64,000 nt of DNA from CAIKMD01 sp035552195 (GTDB taxonomy: Bacteria > Pseudomonadota > Alphaproteobacteria > ATCC43930 > CGMCC-115725). Under the pieces are notes generated by a model. The model was given only the letters and a program-made list of their open reading frames with translations. It was not told where the DNA came from and did not search any database. The position numbers were made by a program, and so were the translations under genes. This document shows positions 9,380 to 18,364 of this stretch, piece after piece. The stretch's first letter is position 1. Each line of letters begins with the position of its first letter. The DNA lies in NCBI GenBank assembly GCA_035552195.1, contig DASZLU010000026.1, positions 1 through 64,000 on the forward strand, written 5' to 3'.

Positions 9380-10468
9380 CTAATTGGCAAGCCGATAAAA
9401 GGCGATGAATGATTCTGGATATTCCTGCAGTTTTTTCCAAACGCCGCGATGCTCGACATCATCGGCCCAAGGCTTGACGGTAGGGGTTTCCGGGCGGCCG
9501 TAATCATCGACCCCTATAACGGTATCGTGTGTGCAAAGGCCCCGCAGATGTTGCAGCACGGGGTCCATGAGCACGCCCATGTCAAGATCGAGCCAAACAA
9601 AGCTTAACGGCTTTGTCAGCACTTTGCAGGTTTGCGTGGCGTCTCCTTTTACAGGGACAACCGGGATGATCGTCGACCACTTCTGGAGCTCGGCGAAAGC
9701 ATTGTCATTGTCCGCATAAGCGCCAACCCCAAGGGCACCTCCGCCGGGATCGTTGATCGCGAAGCCCTCGAACGTGTCGAAAGCATAGACCGTCTTATCC
9801 TGTTTCAGGCTGCGGAGATAGCATGCGTACTTGATCGACATCGTGCCTTTGAAGCAGCCGAACTCGGCGACGTCACCGGGAACCGCGAGTGAGCGCTCGA
9901 ACCACGACCGTATGACAGGCAGGAACGCCTCCGTACGAAGCGCAAGAACGCTCGATGGAATACGATCTTCCATGCAATCAACTTTCTCGCCCGCGGCGGC
10001 GGCCGGAGACGGGGGGGTGGCTCGTCGAGGGACAAACTGAACGACTTCGTCGATCGTCTTTGCAACGAGTACAGTAAGGTTGTCGATGACCGCCGCGTTG
10101 CCGGCGGGGGGAATGATACCTGAAAGCCATTCCTCGGCCGGATTAAATCCCCAAGCACGATATCGGTCGGTCAGTTCGGCAAAGCGGTGTTGGCAGTGCT
10201 CGACGATGGCCCGTGTGTAATCAGGCGCAGTTTCCGGCAGTCCCACGTGCCCGAGTTCCTGAATCGCCCATAAAAAATGGCAGACGTTGTTGTGAATCCA
10301 GCCTTGGGGCGTCACGAAAGCGGCATGTCCGCAACGCTGAAGATCGCTGTGTCTGCTCAGATATGAGAGAGTGTCGCCGAGTTCTCCGTCGTTCTTCCAA
10401 CGAGCGGCGAAGAAGAACCTGCCATTATATGGGATGGTTCGAAGCTGGTGTGCTATTCCGGCCGTCAC
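9380..10468 (-). CDS. TylF/MycF-type O-methyltransferase with N-terminal extension
   Basis: 362 residues. The C-terminal ~220 residues match the macrocin O-methyltransferase family: VAEFGCFKGTMS (SAM-binding loop), YAFDTFEGF, and a metal/catalytic region WLDLDMG and IGVDDYG. The N-terminal ~140 residues (NVCHFLWAIQELG and around) look like a short helical domain of unknown role. GTG start at 10468. The gene is antisense to kpsTE and on the same strand as the downstream-numbered permease and lipoprotein genes, so it is probably the last gene of that export transcript. Likely methylates a sugar hydroxyl. Confidence 0.7.
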   Translation of the reverse strand: MTAGIAHQLRTIPYNGRFFFAARWKNDGELGDTLSYLSRHSDLQRCGHAAFVTPQGWIHNNVCHFLWAIQELGHVGLPETAPDYTRAIVEHCQHRFAELTDRYRAWGFNPAEEWLSGIIPPAGNAAVIDNLTVLVAKTIDEVVQFVPRRATPPSPAAAAGEKVDCMEDRIPSSVLALRTEAFLPVIRSWFERSLAVPGDVAEFGCFKGTMSIKYACYLRSLKQDKTVYAFDTFEGFAINDPGGGALGVGAYADNDNAFAELQKWSTIIPVVPVKGDATQTCKVLTKPLSFVWLDLDMGVLMDPVLQHLRGLCTHDTVIGVDDYGRPETPTVKPWADDVEHRGVWKKLQEYPESFIAFYRLAN

Positions 10469-10573
10469 TGGCGCCTGTCGATGGTGAGTTCGTTCGGTTC
10501 TCCATCCATAGCTTTCGCATTGACGTCATGTCAACGCGTCGCATCCGGGCGGTTGGTCTGTGCGGCTCGGCTC

Positions 10574-12514
10574 TTAGTAATGGCTGACGCGCAGTCGTTT
10601 TCTAAGGCCGCGCTCGAGCACGAGTCCCGTGACGAGGCAAGCGAACGAGATCGTCAGCATAAAGGGTTTGTCGATCCAAGGCGGCGAATACCCAAAGAAC
10701 AAACCCGAACGGAACCATTCGATTCCAACGAGCAGCGGGTTCCATACGAGAATCTCTCGAATCCAATCGGGCATCATCTGAGGGATGAAGAAAATCCCGG
10801 AGAGAAAATAGAGAAAGCGAGCAACGGTGACCCAGGAGCGCTCCCATAGTCTTGTGAGGTTGTTGATCACAGAGCCGATCATGCCGATGCCCAGGGCGAA
10901 TAGCCACGTAGCGAGGTAGGCGAAAATAGCCTGCGCGATATCGCTATCTTCGCCGTAACCGAGCGCGAAAAACAGCCCGAAGACGAACGTCGTTGTCATG
11001 GCGCCGATAAGGAGTTCGGCAAGAGCGACCGCGATGACGAGGTCGGCGCGACGGATGCGAGGCACCTGAAGGACGCTGGCGTTGTCCAGATAGACGTTTT
11101 GCGTGTGTTCGACAATGTGCAGGAACAAGTAATAGGGAAGGACGCCGGTCGAGTAGAAGAAAAACAAGTCATTGCCGAGCGGAGGCCGGCCGTTGTTGAA
11201 AATCTTCAGTACGATGCCAAGCATGACGATCTGGAGCGACGGCTCGACGATGGCTGATACCAATCCGAATTTTGAATGAGCCGTGCGATGCGCCATCTCT
11301 CGCATGGTCAATGCGGCAATCACGCGACATTGAACGCGGGCGCCATGCAAAAGCGCGCTTAGACCTTCGTTATTCCCGATCGTCGCGCCTCGCCGGATCT
11401 TCGGCATCGGTCCGATGGTATCGGAAGGATTTTCGGCAACGACGAATTCCTCGTTCAACCGCGATAAAAACATGATTTGTAATTCGCGAAGGCTCGCTTC
11501 GTCGGGATAGAGACGTTTTGCCGTGTCTATCGCGGCGAGCGCGTCGTTGAGCCGGCCCAACCCCGCGAGTAAGTGCGCGTGGCTAATCAGTAGCGCGGGG
11601 TTTGTTGGGTCCAACGCGAGCGCGTGTGCGAGCCATGCTTCCGCTTCGGCGGTGTGGCCGAGAATCCTCGCTACTTCTGCGGCGCGATGCCAGAATTCGC
11701 TGCTCTCGGGACTGAGTTGCGTCGCGCGAACCGCGCTCTCCAGGGCTTGATGATAGCGCCCGGTTTCCGCGAAGGAGATGCTCAACAATCTGACGGCTTC
11801 GATATCAGCCGCGTCTTCCCGAAGCTGCTGTTCGAGAATGGGGATGGCTTCCTCAAATTGCCGAGCGACGCAAAGCGCGTGGGCGAACAATCGCCGGTAC
11901 GCTTTGACGTCGGGCGACCTGGCGCAAAGCTCGCGGGCATAGGCAACCGCATCGTGCCACCTACGCATTTCAAGCGCCAATTCGGCGGCAGCGTAAAGTA
12001 CCTCCGAGTCGACACCCGTATCGAGATGCGGCTGAAGCGCCGCTAACGCTTCTGCTGGTCTCTTGCTGCGTCTCAAGAGACCGGCGCGCAGGACAGCCAG
12101 AGTTGGAGATACTCCGATTGCGTGCTCTTGTGCCGCAAGTGCCGTCAGTGCCTTCTCGATCTCGTCGTTCAGGTTTAGCAGCGCAACGAGCTCGATATGC
12201 GCGGGTTCGTATTGCGGATTGAGCGCGATTGCGCGTCGCAAGGCTCGCTCTGCGGCACCGGCTTGTTGGGCGCATCGCTGCAGTACACCGAGGCGAAAGT
12301 GATGCTCGGCCTTCCCGGGAACGATGTCGAGAAGCCGCATCATGGCCGTTATCGCTAAGGTGTAGTCTACGTTGCGATAGGCAATTTCCGAGGCGATAAG
12401 AAGTTCCGACTCGCTCATCGCCAATAGTCTTTCGCGCGAGGCGATCAATTCGCGCACGATTTCGACCGGCGTATCGAGTGTGAGGTCTGGCGTTTCTTCG
12501 GAAGAAAGCGACAT
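10574..12514 (-). CDS. kpsM: TPR domain fused to ABC-2 capsule export permease (KpsM-like)
   Basis: 646 residues in one uninterrupted frame. Residues ~35-350 are tetratricopeptide repeats (units ending in PxxxxAHIEL, LDPTNPALL and similar). Residues ~385-646 are a six-helix ABC-2 permease of the KpsM/BexB/CtrC type, with the amphipathic region ALTMREMAHRTAHSKFG, the segment SAIVEPSLQIVMLG, and IFFIPQMMPDWIREILVWNPL near the end. KpsM proteins are normally about 260 residues, so the TPR half is an added N-terminal module, probably for binding partner enzymes on the cytoplasmic side. It lies next to the KpsD-like gene and completes the exporter whose ATPase and KpsE are on the opposite strand. 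Confidence 0.85.
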   Translation of the reverse strand: MSLSSEETPDLTLDTPVEIVRELIASRERLLAMSESELLIASEIAYRNVDYTLAITAMMRLLDIVPGKAEHHFRLGVLQRCAQQAGAAERALRRAIALNPQYEPAHIELVALLNLNDEIEKALTALAAQEHAIGVSPTLAVLRAGLLRRSKRPAEALAALQPHLDTGVDSEVLYAAAELALEMRRWHDAVAYARELCARSPDVKAYRRLFAHALCVARQFEEAIPILEQQLREDAADIEAVRLLSISFAETGRYHQALESAVRATQLSPESSEFWHRAAEVARILGHTAEAEAWLAHALALDPTNPALLISHAHLLAGLGRLNDALAAIDTAKRLYPDEASLRELQIMFLSRLNEEFVVAENPSDTIGPMPKIRRGATIGNNEGLSALLHGARVQCRVIAALTMREMAHRTAHSKFGLVSAIVEPSLQIVMLGIVLKIFNNGRPPLGNDLFFFYSTGVLPYYLFLHIVEHTQNVYLDNASVLQVPRIRRADLVIAVALAELLIGAMTTTFVFGLFFALGYGEDSDIAQAIFAYLATWLFALGIGMIGSVINNLTRLWERSWVTVARFLYFLSGIFFIPQMMPDWIREILVWNPLLVGIEWFRSGLFFGYSPPWIDKPFMLTISFACLVTGLVLERGLRKRLRVSHY

Positions 12515-12583
12515 TCGGCGCTATCGCCTATCTATTTCGGCATGCCCAAATATTGCTCACGCCCGATAATTGCTAGAGATACT

Positions 12584-13738
12584 TCATTGCGCCAGCGTTT
12601 TCGTGACGATCGCGGGCGAGAACAGCGCATTGATCAGGTTGAAAAACTTCTGCATCGAGTCGGTTTTCGCGGACGCGATGAAAATAACGTCGCCGCTGCG
12701 CATGTCGAATTTCTGCATCGCGAAATAGCTTTGAGCCTCGCGCAGATCGACATGATAGATGACCGGCTCGGATTGTGCCGGCGGCAACCCGAGCTGCCGG
12801 GCGGTCGCCGGTTGCTCAAACCGGAAGAGATAGACGCCGCTCGGATCTGCCGTCTGTTCGAACGGGCCGCCGGTGCGGGCGATTGCATCGGCAAGGGTGA
12901 CATCGTTGCTCTCGAACGGAACCTCCGAAACCTTGCCGGTCGCACCAAAGGCCGTGAAGCTGCGGGGCTGATAGAGCAATTCGAGCCGATCGCCCGGCGC
13001 GAGATAGATGTTCTCGGCCGATACCGCATCGATCCGCGACAATCGGACACTGCGCTGCACGGAGGCGCGCGACAGGCGCGCCACGATGTCTTGGGGCGCA
13101 TGCAACGCGCCGCCGGACGCCGCGACCATGTCGAGAATCGTCTCATGCGCCAGCGAGAGCGGCATGCGGCCAGGTGCCTTGACGTCGCCGGAGACGACCA
13201 CCGTGTTGGCGACGTTCGCGGCGATCGTGACGACGACCTGCGGCTCGATGGCCTTGTTCTTCAGCCGCTGCACGATCTGGTCTTGCAGTTCAATCGGCGT
13301 GACGCCGGCAGCCTGAACACGGCCGACATAGGGAATATTGATCACGCCACGCGAATCGACGACGATATTCGGCAACGAGTTTCGCACGATCGACGGGGCA
13401 GAGCCGCTTGGGGCAGCAGGGTCGCCACTTCCGCTCGGCGGGAGCATCGGACCGCCGGCCTGGAAAATCGAAATCGACAGAACATCGCCGATCCCGATTC
13501 GATCAACCGCCGGCACGGCCCCGGGTCGTTGCAGCCCCGCCATGCTTTCGGTCGGCTGAGTCGCAAGCACGCCGATCACCGAGGGCGTGACGTCGATGAC
13601 CTTGATGTTGAGATTGTTGTTTTTTGCGCTGTCGAGAAGGGCGTCGGCCGTCGGGCCGCTGCTGGGCAAGTAATTGCATGCGCTCAGAACCGTCAAGAGC
13701 CAGACGGCGCAGATCGACGCGGCACTCGATTTTCGCAT
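12584..13738 (-). CDS. Polysaccharide export outer-membrane lipoprotein (Wza/KpsD/BexD family)
   Basis: 384 residues. The N-terminus is a lipoprotein signal: charged start, hydrophobic core WLLTVLSAC, with the Cys at about residue 21 as lipidation site. Residues ~80-190 contain the polysaccharide export motif region (IGIGDVLSISIFQAGG, DSRGVINIPYVGRVQAAG), followed by SLBB-like ligand-binding segments (VVVSGDVKAPGRMPL) and a C-terminal part. This family forms the outer-membrane exit channel for group 1/2 capsules. It lies just upstream of the KpsM fusion on the minus strand, with divergent transcription towards the glycosyltransferase at 13941. Confidence 0.88.
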   Translation of the reverse strand: MRKSSAASICAVWLLTVLSACNYLPSSGPTADALLDSAKNNNLNIKVIDVTPSVIGVLATQPTESMAGLQRPGAVPAVDRIGIGDVLSISIFQAGGPMLPPSGSGDPAAPSGSAPSIVRNSLPNIVVDSRGVINIPYVGRVQAAGVTPIELQDQIVQRLKNKAIEPQVVVTIAANVANTVVVSGDVKAPGRMPLSLAHETILDMVAASGGALHAPQDIVARLSRASVQRSVRLSRIDAVSAENIYLAPGDRLELLYQPRSFTAFGATGKVSEVPFESNDVTLADAIARTGGPFEQTADPSGVYLFRFEQPATARQLGLPPAQSEPVIYHVDLREAQSYFAMQKFDMRSGDVIFIASAKTDSMQKFFNLINALFSPAIVTKTLAQ

Positions 13739-13940
13739 TCGCTCTCGCGTTTTCTGCGTCTTTGCCCTGGGACGGAATCCCGCAGCACTCTTAGCTCAAG
13801 CGGCGAGCCGAGATCAAGGGAGACGATCCGGTCGCAGAACAGCCTTAGCCTTTATTGCCGCACATTCTTCGGGCCGGTAAACTTGTCTGGTGCCAATCCG
13901 GCGCGGGCCAAGCGAGAAAGTAGCGGAGCGAACGGTTGAG

Positions 13941-15287
13941 ATGAAGCGGCTTGCGATCGTGTCGAGCTACAACGAGGAATGCGGTGTAGCCTTTTATAGC
14001 TCGCGTTTGAAACCGCATCTGATCGCCGCGGGATATCAGGTCGACGTCAAACGCCTCCCGCTCTCGCTGTTGCGGATCAGCCACCCCGCCGCGATCCGGC
14101 GCAAGGGCGACGATGAGATCAAACGAATTGCCCGCGAGATCGCCGACTACGATGCCGTCCTGCTTCAGTTCGAGCCGGGACTCTACGGATCATCCTCTCA
14201 GACCTCGTATCGGCGCGTCGCCCATCTGCTCAAGCACGCCAAGCAGGCGATTATCACCGTCCATGGCTTCGACCGCGCGATCAGCGCGGGAAGCTTGCCG
14301 TCACTGGTGCTGGGCGGCCGTTTTGACATTGCATTGGGCGAGGTGGCGCGATTTGCCAGTTCGAACCGCGTCCGCTCGTTCTGGCATTACGTCGCGAGCG
14401 CCAAACACGTCAGCGTGATGACGTTCTGCCGCGGCGATCAGACGATCCTCGAGCGGTTTTACGATATGCCGCGGATCACCAGTTTCCCCATCACCTATTT
14501 CGATGAGGGTGAGGTCAGCGCGATCCGGAGCGCAAGCGACCGCGAGCGCGTCCTCCAGCAGTTCGGCCTGGATCCGCGCAAGAAGTATTTCTCGGTCTGC
14601 GGCTTCCTCTCGCCTTACAAAGGTCATCTCACGGCGATCAAGGCGCTCGAGTTCTTGCCGGACGATTGGCATCTCGCGATCGTCGGCGGTGAGCACCCCC
14701 ACGGTATCGAGGCGGGGCGCGATATCGGCAATTATGTCCGCCAGCTCCTGGCGTTCCTGCTCGAGACGGAGCGGCCGAACGGCAAGGAGGAATCGGGGCT
14801 GCTGACGAACAGCGACCTCGGCGAACTGATGACCCATGCCGATCTCGAGCGGATCGATATCCGGAAGGACATCCTGAAGCGCTCGGAGTTCAAGCATTTC
14901 CTGCCGCGCAAAGAGTTGCGTCAGCGCGTCAATTTCCTCGGCCAGGTGTCGGACGAGCAGATGCCGCAGCTCTATGCCGCGCTCGATTACTTCGTGCATC
15001 CCTATATGAAAACGGTGGAAGGCCAGAGCGGCTCAGGCCCAGCAACCATGGCGCTCGAATTCGGAACGCGCTCGCTGTTCTCGAACGCGCCGGTCTTCCG
15101 CGAAATGAACCTTTATTTCGACGGCGCGATGCAGTTCTTCAACATCGGCAACTTCGTCGAGCTCGCCGAATCGCTGTCCCGGTTCGGGAATTTCGAGAAC
15201 GACCTGCGGATCAATCGCGAGCGCGCGCTGAAACGCTACAATCCCGCAGCGATGGTCAACACGTATCGGGAGTTGCTCGCGAGCTAG
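13941..15287 (+). CDS. Glycosyltransferase group 1 (GT4-like, GT-B fold)
   Basis: 448 residues from ATG at 13941. The conserved-looking N-terminus KRLAIVSSYNEECGVAFYSSRL begins here, so I reject the upstream start of the longer open frame (13890). The central part carries a GT-B nucleotide-binding domain: FSVCGFLSPYKGHLTAIKALEFLP and later VNFLGQVSDEQMPQLYAALDYF, with the acceptor/donor Glu region replaced by MALEFGTRSLFSN. It is first in a plus-strand transcript diverging from the Wza-like gene. Sugar specificity is not readable. Confidence 0.8.
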   Translation: MKRLAIVSSYNEECGVAFYSSRLKPHLIAAGYQVDVKRLPLSLLRISHPAAIRRKGDDEIKRIAREIADYDAVLLQFEPGLYGSSSQTSYRRVAHLLKHAKQAIITVHGFDRAISAGSLPSLVLGGRFDIALGEVARFASSNRVRSFWHYVASAKHVSVMTFCRGDQTILERFYDMPRITSFPITYFDEGEVSAIRSASDRERVLQQFGLDPRKKYFSVCGFLSPYKGHLTAIKALEFLPDDWHLAIVGGEHPHGIEAGRDIGNYVRQLLAFLLETERPNGKEESGLLTNSDLGELMTHADLERIDIRKDILKRSEFKHFLPRKELRQRVNFLGQVSDEQMPQLYAALDYFVHPYMKTVEGQSGSGPATMALEFGTRSLFSNAPVFREMNLYFDGAMQFFNIGNFVELAESLSRFGNFENDLRINRERALKRYNPAAMVNTYRELLAS

Positions 15288-16516
15288 CGGCTCGCGGCGA
15301 GGGCCGAGCTCGAATTGCGGCGCGCGCGCGACAATTGCTGCGCGGTCAGCGAGACGAGTTGGCCCATATCGAGCTGGGTCATGCAGTTGGATGCTTTGCC
15401 GCAATCCCCATAGCAGCCGAGGCAATCGAGGTCGCGGGTCCATGTCTTGGCGACGAGCCCGTCGAAGTCCGGGATTTCAGGCGCGCTCGTCGGTCCGAAA
15501 ATCGCTACCGTCGGCAGATCGATCGCGCTTGCGATATGGAGCGCCAGAGTGTCGCCGCAAAACAGCGTGTCGGATTGCATGAGCGTCGCGACGAACGCCG
15601 GAATCGATTCCGGAGTCAGAGCCAATTGGACGCTGTCATCGCCGGCGAATTGTGCCTTGATCGCGTCGGACTTCGCGATTTCGGCCTCGCCGCCGACGAG
15701 CATCACGTCGACATCGAGCGTTTTTTGTGCGGCCTGGATGTAATCCGCCGTGCGTCCGACATCGAGCATCTTCTTCGGCCACCGGGCGCCCGATCCGACA
15801 TTGACGGCGAGCCGGCGCCGCGAGGAATCGGAAAAGAGCCCCGCCATGCGCTCGCGCGCGGCGCGTTCCACCGCTTCGCTCACCGCAAGTGCCGGTGCCG
15901 GAACCGGCCCCTCATGTCCGATGATGGCCGCCATTCGCTGTTGGTAGGTCTGCGTGTTGGCTTGCTTCAGCCGATCGAAAGCGGCCATTTCCAACCAGCG
16001 TTCGGCGGCGGGATTGCTGGGGGCGATGACGCCGCCGCGGCTGAAAAAGCCGATCGGCAGGTTATCGCAGGGGATCATGGTGGCGAGCGCGGCGCTCGTC
16101 ATGTCGTTCGAAAGCGAATAGACATATTGCCATCCGCCGGTGAGGGCGCGGGCTAGTCCTGTCTCCGACAGCTCGATGGTCTCATCGACGCCGGTTATCA
16201 TGCGCACGAGCTCGACCGATTCGCGCCGTGTCAGCCACGCTATGTAGGGTTTCCGGTGGCGTTGGGTAATGAGCGGCAGCAGGGACGCGGAGCGGAGTAC
16301 GTCGCCGATCGCATCGAGCTTGATGAAGAGGATTCGATCCTCGAATTCCGAAACGTGCCGGCAAGACGGACATTCCGATCCGTCGATCTTGTTGAAGCTG
16401 CAAGGCTTGGCGGCCTTGTAGTGGCGGCACGCGAAATTGATCATCGAACACGCATCGCTGCGCTCACGCTCCCCGAAAACTAGCGCGACCATATCTCCCA
16501 TACCACGCGCCATCAT
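15284..16516 (-). CDS. Glycosyltransferase family 9 (heptosyltransferase-like) with N-terminal Cys cluster
   Basis: 410 residues. GT9 features: ILFIKLDAIGDVLRSASLLP at the start of the first Rossmann domain, then VNVGSGARWPKKM, VMLVGGEAE, and TLFCGDTLALHIASAIDLPTVAIFGPTS in the second. A Cys-rich segment precedes the fold (Cys in NFACRHY, KPCSF, SECPSCRH) and another follows it (DLDCLGCYGDCGKASNC), suggesting metal binding at both ends. Family members transfer heptose from ADP-heptose to LPS core, and the fold is shared with the O-heptosyltransferase at 3163. It converges on the GT4 gene with a 4-base overlap. Confidence 0.8.
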   Translation of the reverse strand: MMARGMGDMVALVFGERERSDACSMINFACRHYKAAKPCSFNKIDGSECPSCRHVSEFEDRILFIKLDAIGDVLRSASLLPLITQRHRKPYIAWLTRRESVELVRMITGVDETIELSETGLARALTGGWQYVYSLSNDMTSAALATMIPCDNLPIGFFSRGGVIAPSNPAAERWLEMAAFDRLKQANTQTYQQRMAAIIGHEGPVPAPALAVSEAVERAARERMAGLFSDSSRRRLAVNVGSGARWPKKMLDVGRTADYIQAAQKTLDVDVMLVGGEAEIAKSDAIKAQFAGDDSVQLALTPESIPAFVATLMQSDTLFCGDTLALHIASAIDLPTVAIFGPTSAPEIPDFDGLVAKTWTRDLDCLGCYGDCGKASNCMTQLDMGQLVSLTAQQLSRARRNSSSALAASR

Positions 16517-16639
16517 GCAAGGCGGTTGGCATGGGACGAATCGTCCGACGAGACGAGCCGGCCTGCGACTGGCCGCATCGGGATGGGCGGAAAGCCATTG
16601 CCTCGCTACACTGCCTCACCAACCCTCGAGCGGATTGCG

Positions 16640-16996
16640 ATGTCGGAAGCAAATGTCGTTCTAGCCCTGGTCTCGCGCACGGAGGTGACAATCGAGCTGC
16701 GCGACGGGGAAATAGCTGCGTCAAAGCTGACCCTGACCCTGGCGGATGTCGAAGCGCTCATTGCCGGTCTCGCCCAACTGCGCATGACGATGACGCCCGA
16801 GATCGTCCGCGAGGTGCCGGAAAGCGCGCATAAAACGGGTGTTCTCGGGCCGCCCTGGGCCGTGGCCCGTCACCCCTCGGCCAAGGAGAAGACGCTGTTC
16901 GTCCGGCATCCCGGCTTCGGCTGGGTGACCTTCGTTTTGCCGCCGGAAGAAGCCAACAAGATGGGTAACGCCTTGCTGACCGGGCAGCCGCCTTAA
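16640..16996 (+). CDS. Small hypothetical protein
   Basis: 118 residues from ATG at 16640, preceded by GAGCGGA. The frame is open back to 16526 but the upstream part has no protein-like character. The protein looks like a small alpha/beta cytoplasmic protein with no signal or membrane segment: LRDGEIAASKLTLTLADVEALIAGLAQLR followed by a Pro-rich loop and HPGFGWVTFVLPPEEANKMG. I do not recognise a family. It ends 4 bases into the convergent FkbM gene. Confidence 0.55.
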   Translation: MSEANVVLALVSRTEVTIELRDGEIAASKLTLTLADVEALIAGLAQLRMTMTPEIVREVPESAHKTGVLGPPWAVARHPSAKEKTLFVRHPGFGWVTFVLPPEEANKMGNALLTGQPP

Positions 16997-17838
16997 GGGC
17001 GCTCGGCCGCCGGACCCACCACGTCGTCCGGCGACATGATTTCTCGAAACCCGGTGATCGCCGCCCCCGCGGACCGCGGTACGCAGAGCATATTGAAGGA
17101 AGCGCCCAGGCCGAAAACGTTTTCGCCGATTCCGGCGAAATTGGCGGGGTTGAACATCGGCCGGATATCCCAATAAAGCCGGTAGCCGAGTTCGAAGAGC
17201 AACGCAATCAGCGCAGCCGATTTGTCCTGCCGGTCATTTTCCACGTAAAGCAGCGGCCAATGACGCGTGATCGTTTCGCGGGCGCCGCGCAGGACGTTCC
17301 CTTCCATGCCTTCGACATCGATTTTGATGAAATGGCACCGGGTCAGGCCCAGCGAGTCGAGGGTCACAATCTTCACCGGCTCGCCGGCTTCCGCTTTCCA
17401 TATCTCAAGGCCGCCGAAATTGTTCTCGAGTCGGTAGTCGAGGGGAAAAACCTTGGCGGTGCCTGGTTTGTCGCCGAGCGCCCCGTGCAGCGTCACGACA
17501 TTCATCAAAGCGTTGAGCGCGACATTGGCACAGAGAATTTGGTGGATGATGCGTTGCGGCTCAACCGCGATGACGGTTCCGGTGTTGCCGACGGTCTGGG
17601 CGAAATAGATGGCGTGTGTTCCGATATGCGCGCCCGCATCAACGACGATCATGCCCGGCTTGAGGAACTGGCCGAACAGTTCGAACTCCAGCTCCGACGA
17701 TTCGCCGTAGAGATCGAGCGACCGGCCCATGTATTGGTCGCGCGCCAAATACATCATCGGACCGCGCCGGCAGTGTTTGATCCGGATTGGCGGATTGTCG
17801 AAAATCAGGCGGTCGCGGCTCGCAAGTTGTTCGCTCAT
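16993..17838 (-). CDS. FkbM-family methyltransferase
   Basis: 281 residues from the ATG at 17838 (MSEQLAS); the frame is open further upstream but without family similarity. FkbM hallmarks: MIVVDAGAHIGTHAIYFA (SAM loop), VIAVEPQRI, NVALNAL, and FIKIDVEGMEGNVLRGA (DVEG motif). Such enzymes O-methylate sugars or other small substrates, and many lie in polysaccharide clusters. The C-terminal ~70 residues (NPANFAGIGENVFGLGASFNMLCVP) resemble the usual end of these proteins. Confidence 0.85.
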   Translation of the reverse strand: MSEQLASRDRLIFDNPPIRIKHCRRGPMMYLARDQYMGRSLDLYGESSELEFELFGQFLKPGMIVVDAGAHIGTHAIYFAQTVGNTGTVIAVEPQRIIHQILCANVALNALMNVVTLHGALGDKPGTAKVFPLDYRLENNFGGLEIWKAEAGEPVKIVTLDSLGLTRCHFIKIDVEGMEGNVLRGARETITRHWPLLYVENDRQDKSAALIALLFELGYRLYWDIRPMFNPANFAGIGENVFGLGASFNMLCVPRSAGAAITGFREIMSPDDVVGPAAERP

Positions 17839-17973
17839 TATCGCAGCCGGGCAGAAGGCTCTGAAGGTTAGTGGAGACGCGGCGACACCGTAGCGAACCA
17901 AAATTCGCTAAGTCAATCCGCCGTCTGTAACCTCGAACAGCGTCTCGGCGACCAAAACGAAGAGGTCATCCGG

Positions 17974-18246
17974 CTAATAATAGGGGAGCGGCTCCGTGGT
18001 CACGGGCAAGTGGTTGCGGCGCAGGCAATCCAATCGCGCCGCTTCGCGCTTTGCGTTGCCCTCCTTCGTGTGATCGCCGAATTGCTTTTGCGCTTGGCGC
18101 GCGCAATCCGACATCTCACGCCAAACCAAAGCCGTCTGCTGCTGCAGCGTGAGGCCGGGCGTGTTCCAGGTTTGGGCGGATGCATTCGGAACAAGGGTCA
18201 AGCCTAAGATGCTGAGCGCGAAAAGCGCCACGACAAACCGAGCCAT
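17974..18246 (-). CDS. Small secreted protein of unknown function
   Basis: 90 residues. A clear Sec signal peptide (ARFVVALFALSILGLTLVP, likely cut after NASA) is followed by a ~65-residue mature part with two Cys, a helix-forming Gln-rich stretch and KEGNAKREAARLDCLRRNHLP. The Cys pair could form a disulfide in the periplasm. It is 135 bases upstream of the FkbM gene on the same strand. I do not recognise a named family. Confidence 0.65.
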   Translation of the reverse strand: MARFVVALFALSILGLTLVPNASAQTWNTPGLTLQQQTALVWREMSDCARQAQKQFGDHTKEGNAKREAARLDCLRRNHLPVTTEPLPYY

Positions 18247-18364
18247 ATTCGGCGCCCCTTTCTTTGAGGAACGAGATATGGTCGGTTAAGAAGATGACGA
18301 AATGTTGGCCTTGGAACATTCGCCTCACAACGCGAGCTAGGCTTTTATCGGCGGAGACCCGTCT

